Source: Amoeboaphelidium protococcarum
Taxonomy: Eukaryota > Aphelidiomycota > Aphelidea
Assembly: GCA_023515745.1 (NCBI GenBank)
Contig: JALECJ010000012.1
Location: forward strand, 1 to 51,244
DNA length: 51,244 nucleotides
Direction: 5' to 3'
Shown here piece by piece: positions 30,456 through 43,774 of the stretch. The position numbers and the translations under genes are program-made. The notes beneath the pieces are model-generated. The model was not told where the DNA came from and did no database searches. It saw only the letters and a program-made list of their open reading frames with translations. How positions within the stretch are numbered: position 1 is the first letter of the stretch; each line of letters opens with the position of its first letter.

Positions 30456-33424
30456 TCAGCAGCATCTGCAAGCACGTTCCTGAGCATACTTTATCAGATA
30501 GATGCAACTTCCAATAAAACGTATCGCTGTCAGGCCTAAAAAGGACCAGAACATGACAGCCAGGAATGGATTAGAATCAGCATTGGTGCCACCAAGTTTA
30601 ACTGATAGCTGTTCATTGGTCAGCACGGCAATTAAGAGCGCATTAGAAAAGAGCCAAGCCAGCACAATTCTGGTCCTGAACGTCTTATACCAATCCTCAA
30701 GCTTTGTTGCAACATCACGCTTAGGTTCTTCTTCAGGCACATCGCCCATCCTGGCCTTCTGCTCAAAATGTCGTAGCCACTGGTCATAGACAGAATTGAG
30801 GGCTCCCTTATCAGCAATGTTTTCAAACGGCAACTCAACATCCACCGACTGGCCACCTTTGCCATCATCGCCAGTCTTGGACATGTTGGCACTACCCAGT
30901 TTGGCGGGCTTATTATCACCCTTAGTTCCCCAAGACACGTCTGATATGTTACAGAACGCGTAGATAGGCAGAACATTAATGAAAGTCGGCGATAAGAACG
31001 TGTACTATATGAATGATGTAAACATGTGCCACGGATCACCATGCAGCAGCGATATAATCAGATACAAACCATAGCTCGCAACCACAGTAATAAATATGTC
31101 TCTAAACGTTGCCGAAGTGACCAGAGCTTGACTAAATGCTTGCGCGCCATTCAAATTAGGATTCTGCGCGGTAATCTACTAGAAAGTCTAATCAATAGCC
31201 TTACCAATAGTCCACCCAAGAAGAAAGATCATCAGCGCCATAATGAACGCAAATAGAACGATAGTGAATGCATAAATACCACGACTACCCTGCGGCCGAT
31301 TACCAAGGGATGCAATAACAATCATTATGATGGTGGCAATATAAATCTACCGCACAATTTGAAATACATAATCACCGAATCTCTAACCATTAATTACGAA
31401 AGGATCATTACCATTAATCACATTCTAGGACAAGTAGAAGAATGTGAGGTAGAATAGAGATATACCAAACCAGGTGAAGATCACATTGATAATATTATAA
31501 AGCATCTGCAACTGAAAGAGCCATTTCTAAGCAAAAGAGTGCCCCGTGTTCCAAATCTTGAACCAATGACCGATAGAGTAGAACATTGCAAACAGCGATC
31601 CATTCAACCATCTACGACGTTGCGATATAAACTCTGGAATTCCTTCTGGCACATCAGTGGTGGCAGAAGCACTCTTGACATACTTGAGCTTCCAAGCGCA
31701 CCTGGCCTTGGCCACCAGCTCAAAGCATAAAACACGATCCTCGGCCAAGTACATGTTAGCCTTGAATATGTTTGCCGAACCATCATGCAACTTTTCACCT
31801 TCAAAGTAGGATGCGAGCGGTCCATGACCAGGCATATCATTCAGTAGAGCCGAGTAACGATAGGCACTAAACGCTCCAGGCAGCACCGAGATGTAACCAA
31901 ACACAGATTCCAACGGCTTATCCAAAATGTTGCTCATCTTATACTCAAAGTTTTGCGCACCCACCAGAGGATTGAACACTTTCACACATCCCTTACCCAA
32001 TTCCGCCTTAATTTCACCACAAGCACCGCCCAGATTAGGATCAGTCTCAAATGATTTCCACAAATGATACAATGAACTAGTGGATGGCTTAGTTCCAGCA
32101 TCAATCAGAACACACACCTCTGGATTAAATATGGGGCAGAATGCATTGAAAAACCAGCGATGACTATTCAGCTTCTTCTTATTCTCCTCCTTCAGGACGA
32201 ACATCATCTACACAGGCACACCACTCTTCTTCACACGACCCAGTTCATCGACAGTCACCTGGCAAGTATACTCGAACACGTGAGCCGAGACTTTGCCTGT
32301 ATTCTCATGCGAGGAGTGATGGCTAGAAGAAGTCTTGTACTTGTCCTGCATAGACGGATAATTCTGAGGTACCATAACGTGATCCTTCATGATTCCCTCC
32401 TAATAAAGGCCCATAAGACCAAGCAGCTTCAAAGTCTCCTTGTGTATCTTATTACGCCCATCAGCTACAATACACAGCACCACTTTCTTCCATCCTTCTG
32501 GTCCCCACGTGCGGCTTCTATCACGAGCGCACAGATACTAGATATTCTTAATCAGTGAACTGATTGATCTACTGACCAACTCTGGCCCTTCATTGTACAG
32601 CGTCAAACATACAAACATTACAGTCTCACGACCATACAGATGCGGACGAAGAGTATAGTTCTGCGCCATAAACGAGTCCGGTATGTTACAAGTCACCGCT
32701 GAGTAACGCATCACGTTAAACTCCTCTTCCTATTTTACATTAATAAAATTGAGTAAAGCATCTGGAATCGGACAATTCAGCACCAGATTTCCTCTGAACA
32801 GCTCAATCTTCCGCACAGTCTTCTTACGAACAATCACAGAGTTGGTGGATTGATCTCTAGATCTAACATCACTACTCTAATCAGACATGTACCCATTGTT
32901 GCCGTAGTCGCTATTCACATGCTAGTAAGTAAGTGGCTTCCGACTAACATTCTACGGCACTTATTACTATTACTATTACTGGAAACCATATTCATCCACC
33001 TACATTGCAGTGTGATCTTATCTACGAGGCCTAGCAACACCTGGGCTACGACGACCATGATCATCCAAATCAGACGGGCGGGATCGATTACTGTTGGAAC
33101 GGTCTCTGCCTGGCTGCTAATAAGCCATAATCGCAGGCGGCGGCGCTGGCAGCTAATCACTACTTGACTAATTACTCCTGTATAATCTCTCGTCACTATA
33201 CTAACGCTAACTCATCGGAATCGACTCTTGACTACTACTGCCACTGCCATTGAGTTACTACTACTAATAGTATTATCGCCTAGGTGGCGGAGGAGATCCA
33301 TTAGATGAACCGACAAGATTCTCATTACTTCTACACACAATAATTAGAGGAAAGAGTCACTCGGATAAGTCAATATATAATAAGGAAGCTCTTACTAGTT
33401 GAGGTACTAACGTCTATTATTCAT
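30456..33424 (-). CDS. Chitin synthase (division I, GT2)
   Basis: Exon 1 33396-33424 and exon 2 30456-33330 with a 65-nt intron give 967 aa. The intron splits a TAA (Gln) codon. The N-terminus is disordered, with Pro, Gln, Ser and Arg. The conserved core begins with [25 protein letters not shown] and [16 protein letters not shown], then LIDAGTKP (about 420), [26 protein letters not shown] and [12 protein letters not shown] (about 580), which are the nucleotide-sugar, DxD-like, acceptor and processive QRRRW motifs. About six to seven transmembrane helices follow. This order fits division I (class I-III type) enzymes that extrude beta-1,4-GlcNAc polymers through the plasma membrane, usually from chitosomes. 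No myosin motor or cytochrome b5 domain is present. It supports a chitin-walled or chitin-cyst life stage, as in fungi and their relatives. Confidence 0.95.
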
Positions 33425-33817
33425 CTTTTTAATTCAATAAAAAAATCTTAAACGATATACCAAAAGGATAAGAGAAGCAATGAGTTAATCAACAGTTATT
33501 TTTAAACAGCAGGTAGATGGACAAAGAGGAATAGAATTGTAACTGATCAAACTTTGGTTGCCTTCGTTTCTCGCTGATCTCTTCTTGGCTGGCTGGGCGT
33601 TTGTTCGTTGCAGCTGATAAAAAAATCGAATTTCCGAGCGCGGCGCGATTCATTTTCGCTTGGCAGGGGCTCTTACAGGTCGCCTATGCGTATTGTTCCA
33701 TCACTCATTAACTGTATATTCTCCGAAAATCGTCACAAACCTTAAAGGAGAGGGGAAGGCCTCAAAAATAAAGAAATAATTACGCTAGAGTTAAATGTCA
33801 ATTCTTACAAGAGTTAT
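33425..33817. promoter_or_regulatory. Region upstream of chitin synthase
   Basis: 393 nt between the chitin synthase ATG and the end of USE1, both on the minus strand. It contains a GC-rich patch (GAGCGCGGCGCG near 33637-33648) and GGCTGGCTGGGCG near 33588-33600 in otherwise AT-rich sequence, plausible promoter elements for the minus strand. No ORF is seen. Confidence 0.4.
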
Positions 33818-34909
33818 TCACAATTCTTTCACTATAGATGAAGCATTAGTGATACCCACTGCAGGATTTTAACGCGCAATAGAGTATCTAAAGTCAGGTC
33901 CAAATCGGATAAACATCCAAGTCCATATGAATACAATTACTGATAGCAGAATGACAAACAGCTGGCCCCACATTGAGCTGAGGGAACAGCAATTTCTCAT
34001 AGATTACCTCAATGCTTCGATGCGCGTTCTCGCCTTTTTTAATCGGTTCTACTAGGTGTCCATCGACATGAGGATGCTGGAATCCACCAGGGCAATATCT
34101 GCATTGATCATCTCTTACTATCTGTAAGCATTCCTCTTCATAATGTTAGATCCTGCAAGCAATTACTCGGTCAACTCTTCGGCAATCTTGCGATTATATT
34201 CACCTTCAGACACTTTGATGAGATTCTGATTGTTGTTCTAACTACCACCGCCTGAATGAAGAAGTTCATCACGTTCGCGTAAATGGCCAACATTCAATCG
34301 CTTCATCGAAAAGCTAGGACTTTTTACAAATTGAGGATTAGAGTTGGATTGCTTCTATACACTTCCACTAACAACACCATTATTATGACTATAACCTGGT
34401 GCTTGCTCTTTATCTTCGCCATTGGTAGCATTAATATAATCTTCGAATAGAGGAGCTTCAACTTAACAAAACTAAAATATCTATAGACTGGAAGGTTACT
34501 AGTCTTATACCAATTATGCATTTTACTATTGCTACTATTATTACTATCTCTCTGCAATCTCTAGATCGAGAACAATGTCCAACAGTCGTTTACAATTTCG
34601 CCTATATTACGCTAGTCTGTCCTAATTCACCTAATGTTGATACTTTTCAGCTATACTCTGTTGTTATAGATACTCGCAATATTTCTAGCATTATGAAAGA
34701 TATGCTTTCAATTTTTATACAGTGATTGAGCACACATCTCCCGTAATGGGGACTGTCAACTGCAACTATATTCTACCATCTTTACTGCTCTTACCACCAC
34801 TAGCCTTCTACACCATCTGAGATACCATCCATTCACATCTATTTAATAATCGCACCAAATTAACAGCACTCTACAAAACTAATTAATTATCTAAATCTTT
34901 ATCAGCCAT
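33818..34909 (-). CDS. USE1: ER SNARE protein USE1
   Basis: One minus-strand exon, 363 aa; visible only when TAA/TAG are read as Gln, because it holds dozens of them. The N-terminus has NLVRLLNRCE (about 17), the USE1 signature, followed by a helical segment with KYCEYLQQQ. A low-complexity Gln/Asn/Ser region is next. The C-terminal SNARE helix is IAEELTEQLL...NIMKRNAYRQQEMINAD...LVDSSILMSMD...RLKKARTRIE, followed by a tail anchor (FVILLSVIVFIWTWMFIRF) and about 25 lumenal residues. USE1 (Slt1) is the Qc-type SNARE of the Sec20-Sec22-Ufe1 complex for Golgi-to-ER transport. It is somewhat longer than human USE1 (259 aa) because of the Gln-rich linker. Confidence 0.88.
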
Positions 34910-35175
34910 ATTTTATTAAAGTCTATTCTCTACTTCAGATGGAAACTCTCAGGCAGAAGGGAACTCTCATTCCTTCTCATTACAGCGCGTTTAACTAGCC
35001 AAAGTGCGTGCGCTTATAAGCAAAGCCATCATGGACGCGTTTGAGACGTTCATTCGTTACTTCTCTCTTTCTCTTCCTTACTCTTTCACCCGCGACTTGT
35101 CATTTCTATTCTTTCTCCTTGTCGTACATCACACTGCTGGTGACGGAGAGAAGTTAATTTCAAGTTCTGATTAGA

Positions 35176-36759
35176 ATGCCGTTTTTAAGGAGATTGGTCA
35201 AGTATACAGTTGGTTTTACTACTGTGGGTGCAACTGGTGTTGTAGTAGTCACTGCAGAGTTCCCTTAGACTCGCTCGTACATCAGTCCATAGTTGGTTCC
35301 GTACCTGCAGGTGTCTCACAAGTATTATGCCAAGTCCAAGGATTTGTTTTTACATGCAGCAGGCTTAGAAAGTGCATCTTATATTGACATGGATAGTTAT
35401 TGGTCTACTGAGTCACACACCTCTCAGTTGGGACGTGTAATTCCAAAGTCTGATGATGACAATAGCTTTATGGCACAGTGGGAGAATTTTCGCGCCAAGT
35501 TGAATGAATGGAATCCATCAGATTAGATTAAAGGCTTGGTGGACCAGGTGCAGGCGCAAGTTGTCAAGTTGACTGGATCTGCTAGTGACGTTGTCGACAT
35601 TAACCAAGCCTCTTCAAAGTCTAAAATTGATACTAAAGCTTAGTAATCGCAATATGTGAATATGAAAATGGTGGATAAATCGACACCTGTGGACAAATAA
35701 GCCAAGTAATTGCAATCTGTAGATATCAAGTCTGTTGATGACTTTATGAAAGTGTTGAGTGTGATATCGGCAGAAGTGAAGAATCGTCATGTTGTCGAGT
35801 ATCTGTAAAGTCATTTGTAAAAGATGAAGGATTTGTCACTGCAACAACTGGAGTAGGCCAAGAATGGTGTGGAAAAGTTGAAGGATTCGACAGCTGTCAG
35901 TTAATTAGAGAAGCAAGTAGAGCAGTTGAATGAAGATCTGCTGAGGATGAAGAATGTGATTGAAAGTTAGAGACTTGCGGCTGATGAATTCTACCAGGAA
36001 GTTATTCGACTGAGATTGTAAGATTTGCGGGTGGAGTTGGAGAAGGAGTACCAGGAGTAGATGAAAACGCGTTTATCGATGGTTAAGAAGCAGTTTGATA
36101 GAAAAGTACGGCAGATGGTTGAAGTGGAGAGGGATGGTCGTCTGGCCAAGTTGGAAGAGTTGCAGACGAAGCTGAGTCAACTGGAGAAGGTGGCCTCTGC
36201 GAATAGTGAAGATTTTTGCTCTGTAAAGAATTTGCTGCAGATGATTAAAGCATCTTATGCAGGGGATGATATATCCATAGTGTACCTGAGCGATGGTAAG
36301 ACTGAGTAGAAAGACCAGTTTATTTAGTAGCTGGTAAAAGATGCCAAGTTGAAAGAAAAGTAAATTCCAGATTTGACAGTGCTTCTAGGTGAGTTTGCGC
36401 ATGTCAAGAAGGAAGTTGAAAAGTATCAGTTTGCCAAGAGCGATGGTGGATTGTTATCTCTATTCGTCTCGTATTTGCTGTCTTACCTGACATTCAGCAA
36501 AGATTTCTATCCTACGGAAGAATTGGTTAAGCAGTAGAACCGGGACACTTCTTCTTTATTGGCTATGGCTAATAGATATCTTCATTAGGGAAAGACTGTT
36601 GATGCATTAAAGTGCTTGTATTAGTTGGAAGGATGGTCATTTGAGGTTGCTCAGGATTTTGTGCTCATGCTGGAGAAGAGAGCTGAATATGAATTACTGC
36701 AAAAGGCTTAGAAGGCTCACGTTGCACTTGAACTTGCGCGCAATTCGCCGCTTTAGTGA
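35176..36759 (+). CDS. MIC60: MICOS subunit MIC60 (mitofilin)
   Basis: One exon, 527 aa. The N-terminus starts with basic MPFLRRLVKYTVGFTTVGAT then a hydrophobic Val-rich segment, fitting a presequence and inner-membrane helix. A long coiled coil spans about 200-380. The C-terminal mitofilin domain is present: SLLAMANRYLHQGKTVDALK then EGWSFEVAQDFVLMLEKRAE, corresponding to the conserved amphipathic helices and the RGDLxxAAxxxNxLxGWPxxxAxDW signature of MIC60. The protein builds crista junctions in the mitochondrial inner membrane with MIC10 and MIC19. Length is close to yeast Mic60 (540 aa). A decayed helicase lies immediately downstream on the other strand. Confidence 0.88.
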
Positions 36760-37039
36760 TCTTACTTTAAGAAATACTCTTTCAACGAGACTATCTTCCT
36801 TTTACATTGACTCTGTAAGTTGATAATAACGTCCAATCTTGAGATCTTCATACCGTAGTTTGTGATAAGCAAAGTTGAAAGCACCGTATCGATATATAAC
36901 AAGGAAAACCATCAATACAAAAGTAGTAAAGAGTATACTACAGATTAACAACATATATTTAAAATGGCAAATCATTGGAGCTTAGAGAAGAAGCCTGTTA
37001 GCTACAAAATTCTCAGGGACCACAGTAAGGTCGACTTAA

Positions 37040-38745
37040 ATTGACGGGAGTATATCAAACATTCTATCCTCTTCGTCAATATCACCAATTAATTCCACGA
37101 CATACCAACGGTAGAAGAATGGCAAACTGTCTACAACTTTGAAGATTTCATCCACGCGCTCAAGAGGAACCACTTGCATGTGGAGCATCAACTACTGGAC
37201 TCGACTACCAAAGAATTAGCATCCACCTTCTATGCCTTCTCTGTCATGAGTGGCCGTGCTACCAACTCGCAGCGGAACGTAGCACTTAGAGCAGAGGTAG
37301 CCATCTCTCCTGCGGATTTCAGGCTTGTTGGGACATTCAGCCACAAAGTGTGGACCAAGACAGAAGAGGCATTTCCCAGCCAGATATGGACACGCATAAT
37401 CCATATGAGTATCATTCTCTTGGTGCTCATGCAGGCAGATAAGACACTTACCCTGCATCAGAAAAGCTGCCATCTTCCAGCTCCCAGAAATCCTGACGAT
37501 TTCCTACCTTGACTAGACAGCAGCAAGGTAGGCATCAGGATCCAGCTCTACTATGCCAGGAACAACACCAACTCTCTCTTCTAACTGTTAAGGAGGACCA
37601 GCCAGGCAGACATCGCACGGTTCTACTCCCTGCTCCAAACAGGTTTCACCAGTCTCATCATTGCATTCTAGACTGATCAGCTATCGTCGGCAGAAGGTGT
37701 TGTTCTCGCAGTACTGGACCAGACTTTCCAGCTTGGCAGGCTCCTTCTAGTGGGACCTAAGGTCATTGTCGTAAAGCATGCAGAGAGTAGGATCTCCATC
37801 GCGACCACCGCGTTCCGCCTCTTGGATATAGTCCAGAAAGGTGTAGCTCGGCCCAGCGTGAATGACATAGCGGATGTCAGGAATGTCAACTCCCACGCCA
37901 AAAGCGCTAGTTGAGACGACCACCATTAGTTCACCAGCCTTGAATTATTTGACAATCTGCCTCTTCATGTCCTTCCCCAGAGCTGAGAAGTATCGCTGGA
38001 CACGGCCAGCACCCAGAACATCTTGTTGGTAGGCAGCCAGTACAATTTCTCTCGCCATCGACTCCACCTATAAAACTGTCGGACAGAATACCAGAGACTT
38101 TTGATTCTATCTCAGTGCATCTACAACCTACTATATGACCAGAGGTTTCATTTGGCCTCTCTCGGTGCGGAAGACTCTGTATCTGTGGTTTGGGCGTGTG
38201 TTCTACACCCTCACCACGTTAAACTGGACTTTGAACAGAGCATTCAACTGAGGAACCATTTGCAGGGGAACATTAGCAGACATTGTTAGAAGCGGAACTT
38301 TGCAGACACGGAACAGTCCCAGATTTTGCATGCAGCCACGAAAGCCAGACCACTAGACAGAGGCGTAGACTTCGTCCAATATTAGAGCTTTAAACCGCCC
38401 AACAAAATATGTAGACCTCCGACTCGGGAGGGAGATTCAAATGCAAAGCTACTTGGACCGCGCAAAACTCTCATCCGGCTTAAAAAGTTCCTAATCCAGC
38501 AGTTGATATGGTAATAAGAGGAGGTGGCGGTGGTGCCCTATTGAAGGGCCAACAAGCAGACACAGAATAGCAAACTCATGCCAGTGCAGCTTCTCTCCAA
38601 AATTAGTAGACGTAAAAACCGAGCGCAAATCTCCAGCAATAGACATTTTGAACATAAATGTGTAGAGCCCAGAGGTTAAGAGAGTAAATATGGAGTAAAG
38701 TTTGCACCTTGAGCATATATTTCGTCGTATACTTGATACCACCAT
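37040..38745 (-). pseudogene. Decayed RecQ-like helicase with CCHC zinc region
   Basis: On the minus strand a long frame encodes the C-terminal half of a RecQ-like helicase: ALILDEVYASVQWSGF (Walker B variant), MSANVPLQ (motif III), LVFCPTV (IV), STSAFGVGVDIPDIRYVIH (V), YIQEAERGGRDGD (degenerate VI), then a RecQ-type C/C cluster (YCENNTFCRRQ, CDVC). A zinc-knuckle block follows (CLICLHEH, DYACPYLAGKCLFCLGPHF, CSKC) that aligns with the end of the intact helicase at 45674-50554. A TGA (38437-38439) interrupts the frame just upstream of motif II. The preceding segment around LLLLPYQLLDQELFKP has no usable Walker A, and the N-terminal zinc fingers are absent. It is a truncated, inactivated family member. 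The exact lower boundary is uncertain because the frame runs on into the MIC60 3' region. Confidence 0.75.
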
Positions 38746-39294
38746 GCAACTCTTACACAGCGCACCAACAGCAAAAGAATTTTACCAAAGACACAACGAC
38801 AGACCAAGAGATTGAAACTTCAAAGCATATCAGCCACAGCGAGACTGATCAGAAATGGTAAAGATAAGAGAGATAACAAGTTGAAGAGAACCAACCAAAC
38901 AATCAGCATAATTAATTATAAACGGTTGTTCTATCTATTGAAATGAGGCGTTTCAGTCGAGCACGCGCGTGTTGTTATGGTAACGTCTCATACCGCAGTC
39001 GCATTGATATCAGCACGCTCACTTAATCTCCTATCAAATGTTACCAAAACTTACTGGGCAATGGTACAATTGATGATGAATACAATTATATCATTTACAT
39101 ATGAGATTATAGTAGCATTTCTGTTTCGATAAAGTTAATAAGCGACCGACTTAAGTACTATACTACAGCACGATTCATTCGAGCTCTCACCATCTGTCCT
39201 GATTTACATACGGTATCATAAGTACTCAACTTTCATTTTATAAAAATATCAGACAATAAAAAATCATTCTTTAAATTATATAGAATTTCATTGA
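38746..39294. other. Intergenic region, no gene seen
   Basis: 549 nt between the helicase remnant and the PEX1 stop. It is AT-rich with one GC-rich palindromic patch (GAGCACGCGCGTG near 38959-38971). It may contain further decayed helicase sequence, but nothing is recognisable by eye. Confidence 0.35.
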
Positions 39295-42200
39295 TCATTG
39301 AGCAAATGTCAACTTTTAATCCGTGTTCATGGTATCCCGATTCTTGCCGCTTTTGAACTGTGTGTAAATCTCAGAGAGCCTCTCATACTCGTCCTCGTTC
39401 AGGGATGGCTAAACATCAGCAATTGCATCTAATAGCATCTCAGCAGTCACCACGAAATCTTCGTCTGCTGGAGAATCTGCAGGGGATTATGATGTATTCT
39501 AATTCAATTGATTGTTTTAACCTCCAGCAAGACCTCCAAACTTACGCTTTACACGCGTTAGACGAGACTCTGAACCTACTCCAGTCATTTTAAGCTTAGT
39601 ATCCAGATCATCCTTACAATTCTTAATGCTAGAGGACTAAAACTTTTCATACATCAAGAACAAATTAGTCATTAAAGCTTTACAGTCAGCTCCAGTCCAG
39701 CGTTGCATCAAGTGAAGGTAATCCTTCAGCTAAACACTGCGATGTAATTAAATTTGGTCATCATTGAGCTCGAGCATTTTCTACAAGATATCCAGAAGCT
39801 CATCCTATGACGGCACATCACACAGAATCTATTTTTCTAATCGCCCAGGTCTCAACAATGCCTGATCAATCAAATCGGGGCGTGAAGTGGCACACACGAC
39901 ATACACACCGCGTAATTCATCAGCACCATCCAGAAGAGTGAGCAGTTGATTTACAATACGATCAGATATCCCAGAATTATCATGTCCTCTCACGCCAGCA
40001 ATGGATTCAAACTCATCAATAAACAGGATAGATGGTGCACACGCTCTCGCTTGACTGAATATATCCCTCAGCATCGACTCACTCTATCCAACGTACTTGT
40101 TCATAATCTCTGGCCCATTCAATGAGATGAAATTTAATCCAGGCAAAGACTCCAATGACGATGCAATAAGAGTCTTTCCACAACCAGTATAACCATACAA
40201 GAGGATACCATTACTAAGTTTGATAGGAATTTGCTGATATATTTTACCATATCTCACTGGCCACACGATTACTTCTTCCAGTTACTTTTTCACCTGGAAC
40301 ATTCCACCAACCTGATCAAATGACACTGATGATTTCTTTTCCAATGACAAGCCAGACTGAGAACGTACCTGCTCTATAGCCTATCTTATCTTGGACAATG
40401 TCAAACCAGATTCTGATGAAGTAGATCTATTACGACAAAGAACAGCGACTGATTTGATATGGGACGGTAGGAAACCGTGCATCTTATCCACCAAGCTGCG
40501 ATAGTCAATATCGCTACGTAAGTGTTCAATCAGAGCCTTGAGTTGACTTTATAGAATAAGAACTTTTTCATCGTCATTTGGAGCAGTGAGGAGAACATTG
40601 TGCTTGAAAAAGTTTGATTCAGTTAAATGGGAGCACATACTGCTCTTACTAGACACGGTGGCAACGATCATCACACGATTATACTGCAGGCATTTAATCA
40701 TGCATTCCGACAGCTGAGTGCCCATAATATCATTACTAATCAATAGATCCAAATCATCCAATAGTAATATCGATGGAGCATTGCATAGAGATACTCGGAT
40801 TAAATCATCAATGGATTACTTGACATCATCCAGTTTATCACTAACCAGAGAATCCGCTTGGATTTTCATAGAAAAGACCCCGTTGTCCTGAGATAGAGTC
40901 CTAATATGATCCAAAGCAGCACTTTTCCCACTTCCACTTTGTCCTTCAATCAAAACCGTAAATGCTGACGACAATCTGTCACACACAGAAGGCCAAGCTC
41001 TTACTTTATCAGCCAGAGTCTAAATGTTAGAAGTGACACAAAACTCCTACTTGGACAGAGTCCTTTAGTTCTTAGCCATCGTACCATCCAAATCCAGTAT
41101 AGCAGGACGCAATGTAATTGGAATCTAGTCAATAACGCCAGATTCCACCAATACAGTTGTATTTAAATCAAAACTATCAGGATCGCTAGCGTTAATAATC
41201 TCGAGAGATGCCGTCACTTCAATCTCATCAGATAATCTTAACTTTACACCATCATTGAGTACTTTCATACTCTTGACGTGCTGCCTGAATAAATTGATAA
41301 TATTCTACTGAGATAAGATACTATACTGTTCAGATTCAAGAGAGACACCGACCAATTTCAAGGCACTGGAGAGATGATAACGAGCTTACACGCGTAAAAT
41401 CTGTCCAATCTATGCATTCATGTGCGCCAAAACATTACCTGGTAGATAGATGCAGTCTTCACTAACGCTTTTATCATATTAGACGTAATCGGCAAAAGTT
41501 GCGAAATTCTTGCGCAGAGAATACTTGGCCTGAACAGACAAATGTACAAGTACTTCATCAAGATCCTTGCGGCCCACTAAGATCTTATCACCAGAGCCAT
41601 TCTATACGCGCAAATTCATCAATATCAGCTACTCAGAGTCATCAGACTTATAATCTTGATGCTCTAACTATGGATATTCAATCTCAATCTCGCAGTCTTC
41701 ACCCAAAATTAATGGTGACAAAGTACTATCATCATCCTATACAGCATCAAGATCGGATCCACAAATATCAACAACTTCTACATTAACACACATGGATTAA
41801 TTGATCCATACAGGAATTGCCATTCCACGCTGTACAACGCGCACCTGCTGTCTAATAGAATCCTCCAAATGTTCACTGAACTCACTCAGCACCTTGTAAT
41901 CAGCTAAAGATTCAACACTGACTGTGACACACTTGCAATACTTGTTGATATCAGCAGGCTCAACGCGTATACTCTGCGACTTTCTAGACTGTTTATTCAG
42001 TTGTACATGACGCATGAATGAACTCAGTAGATCATCGATACTGCGAACACCATCACCATGTCCCAAAGATAAATCATTGCTCGAAGAATCATCAAGTCCA
42101 TTCAATTACATAAACTAAGAGTCAAGCTAAAACGTGGCACCAGAATCTTCGTCTTACACAGTACTGTACTGGCCATTCCATGACACGTACATGGACTAAT

Positions 42201-42318
42201 CAGAATCACTACCACCAGTCACTCTGTAATACATACCAGCATCACCCCCAAGACTCTATGGCACTCTAATAAAGCAATCATTAAACTAAGCACCCTTCAC
42301 AATATAATCCTTAGCCAT
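39295..42318 (-). CDS. PEX1: Peroxin-1 (PEX1), AAA ATPase
   Basis: One exon, 1007 aa. An N-terminal double-psi barrel/adaptor-like domain ([17 protein letters not shown]) is followed by two AAA modules. D1 has Walker [10 protein letters not shown] (about 458) and a Walker [11 protein letters not shown]2 has [19 protein letters not shown] (about 708), [10 protein letters not shown] and [18 protein letters not shown]2 also has the second region of homology [20 protein letters not shown]. The RGHDxTGxxDRxVNQLL segment and the C-terminal [18 protein letters not shown] are diagnostic for PEX1. PEX1 with PEX6 forms the hexameric motor that extracts ubiquitinated PEX5 from the peroxisomal membrane, so the organism has peroxisomes with import recycling. 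Length matches fungal PEX1. Confidence 0.94.
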
Positions 42319-42505
42319 ATCAATATCGATTAAATTAATGAATAACTGAATGTATAATTATAGAAACGCGTAAATATTACTGGCTCGTACAGTGCACTTT
42401 CAGCATCTAATCAGGGGAACTTTGAGAGGACATAAGCTGCTAAATTTGTAGAGTTTGCATTTAATCTATTTGATAATACTGATAAAAAAGTGTTTATTTC
42501 CTGAA

Positions 42506-43627
42506 ATGATATCCATCAACTGCTTATTTATCTGCATATTTGCTTGTTTTATATACTCCATGAATAATGATGGCCTGGATCTTCTACCAGTCTTTAAATT
42601 GGATGTTGACATGCCGCCTGCAATTTATAGTTAAGTTTTAGGGTCGCATCAACCAAAGCTTGTTTTGGACGTTGAACATTCAGGTTTAGAAAGGATGGGT
42701 AAATGGCAAGTGGAGATAATGCCATTTATCTAAGATGACTATGTATTTCAGTTTTGGGTAGAGTGTCTCGAAAGTTGTCCTGGTGATACAGTCAAAAAGC
42801 CACCGCTTGTATTTGCAATTTCATCTTGCCTTAAAGACAATAATAAGAAACTTCTACTAAAGGCTTCATGTGCTTTCCGTTTCATTGGACGTGACTAACC
42901 TTTACAGGAAGCTATAGCAGGATTTTAGTAGCGCGTACATTATTCTGCGAGATGCGGCTCTTTGCCTGTTAACTACCCGTTCTCATTCCATTTTGTTTTG
43001 GCTGTAACGCGTTCATCCTATAATTAATTTCTTCAAATGTATGATCCTTTATTGTCTCTGATTCGTAATTGGTAAAATGACGATATCGTAAGAAGGATGA
43101 CTGCTCTTGACTAAACTATAACTTTGGTATTTGAGGATTATGAAATTTAAATGTCGCGTCTGCTATTTTTTTCACAAGTGGATGACGAGAATGTCTTGGA
43201 ATTGTTTAAAGATCCCAAGTAGAGAGCTTTAGATTTAAGCTTATATAGTGCGAATGTCGGAAAACTTGCATATTCTGCTTTAGTGGACCGGAGTATTGTA
43301 CAAGCCCCTTTGGAGGATTTGTTCTAGCTTCTGCGTATGGGAGGTTATTTGGACTCTAAACCGATTGTGTTAGTAGCGCTAAAAGGAATTTGGGATTTGG
43401 CAACTTCCGCTAATGCATGCCGCATAGTGAAAGATTTGAACTATATTGGTGTGAGTGAATACGCGATAAAGATTGCGGGAAGCTTGAAGATTAGATTCCC
43501 TTAGTGTTTTTACCAAGCGAATTTTTTACCCGAGGAAAATTCATTGCGCGACGATCGTAAGCCGTCTATTGTCAAGTCGCGTCAGTCCAAAATCTAGAAG
43601 TTTTTAGGCAAACTCCGTCTGAACTGA
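42506..43627 (+). CDS. Secreted or lumenal protein of unknown family
   Basis: 373 aa, one exon. The upstream in-frame ATG at 42506 adds MISINCLFICIFACFIYS, a clear signal peptide, so it was chosen over ATG 42560. The mature protein begins with an acidic stretch, then a beta-rich region (MGKWQVEIMPFIQ, YVFQFWVECLESCPG, FRFIGRD) reminiscent of MATH-like folds, and a helical second half with repeated short blocks (LFKDPKQRALDLSLYSANVG, LKGIWDLATSANACRIVKDL). The overall order loosely recalls MATH-BTB-type or ankyrin-like proteins, but no motif is decisive and I do not assign a family. A basic tail ends it (KSRQSKIQKFLGKLRLN). No transmembrane anchor or retention signal is visible. It is 148 nt upstream of the 73-nt GC-rich repeat. 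Confidence 0.6.
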
Positions 43628-43774
43628 ATACCAATGTCTCCTTGAAAGCACGATTTCGATATTTTAATAAATAGATTTTATATACTTAATCTTTAAGAAT
43701 TTTTATTTCGTTTATACCGGTATTAAATTTGATAGTCGGCGTAAAAATAGTAGTGTACTTCGTTTGCTTCTGCA

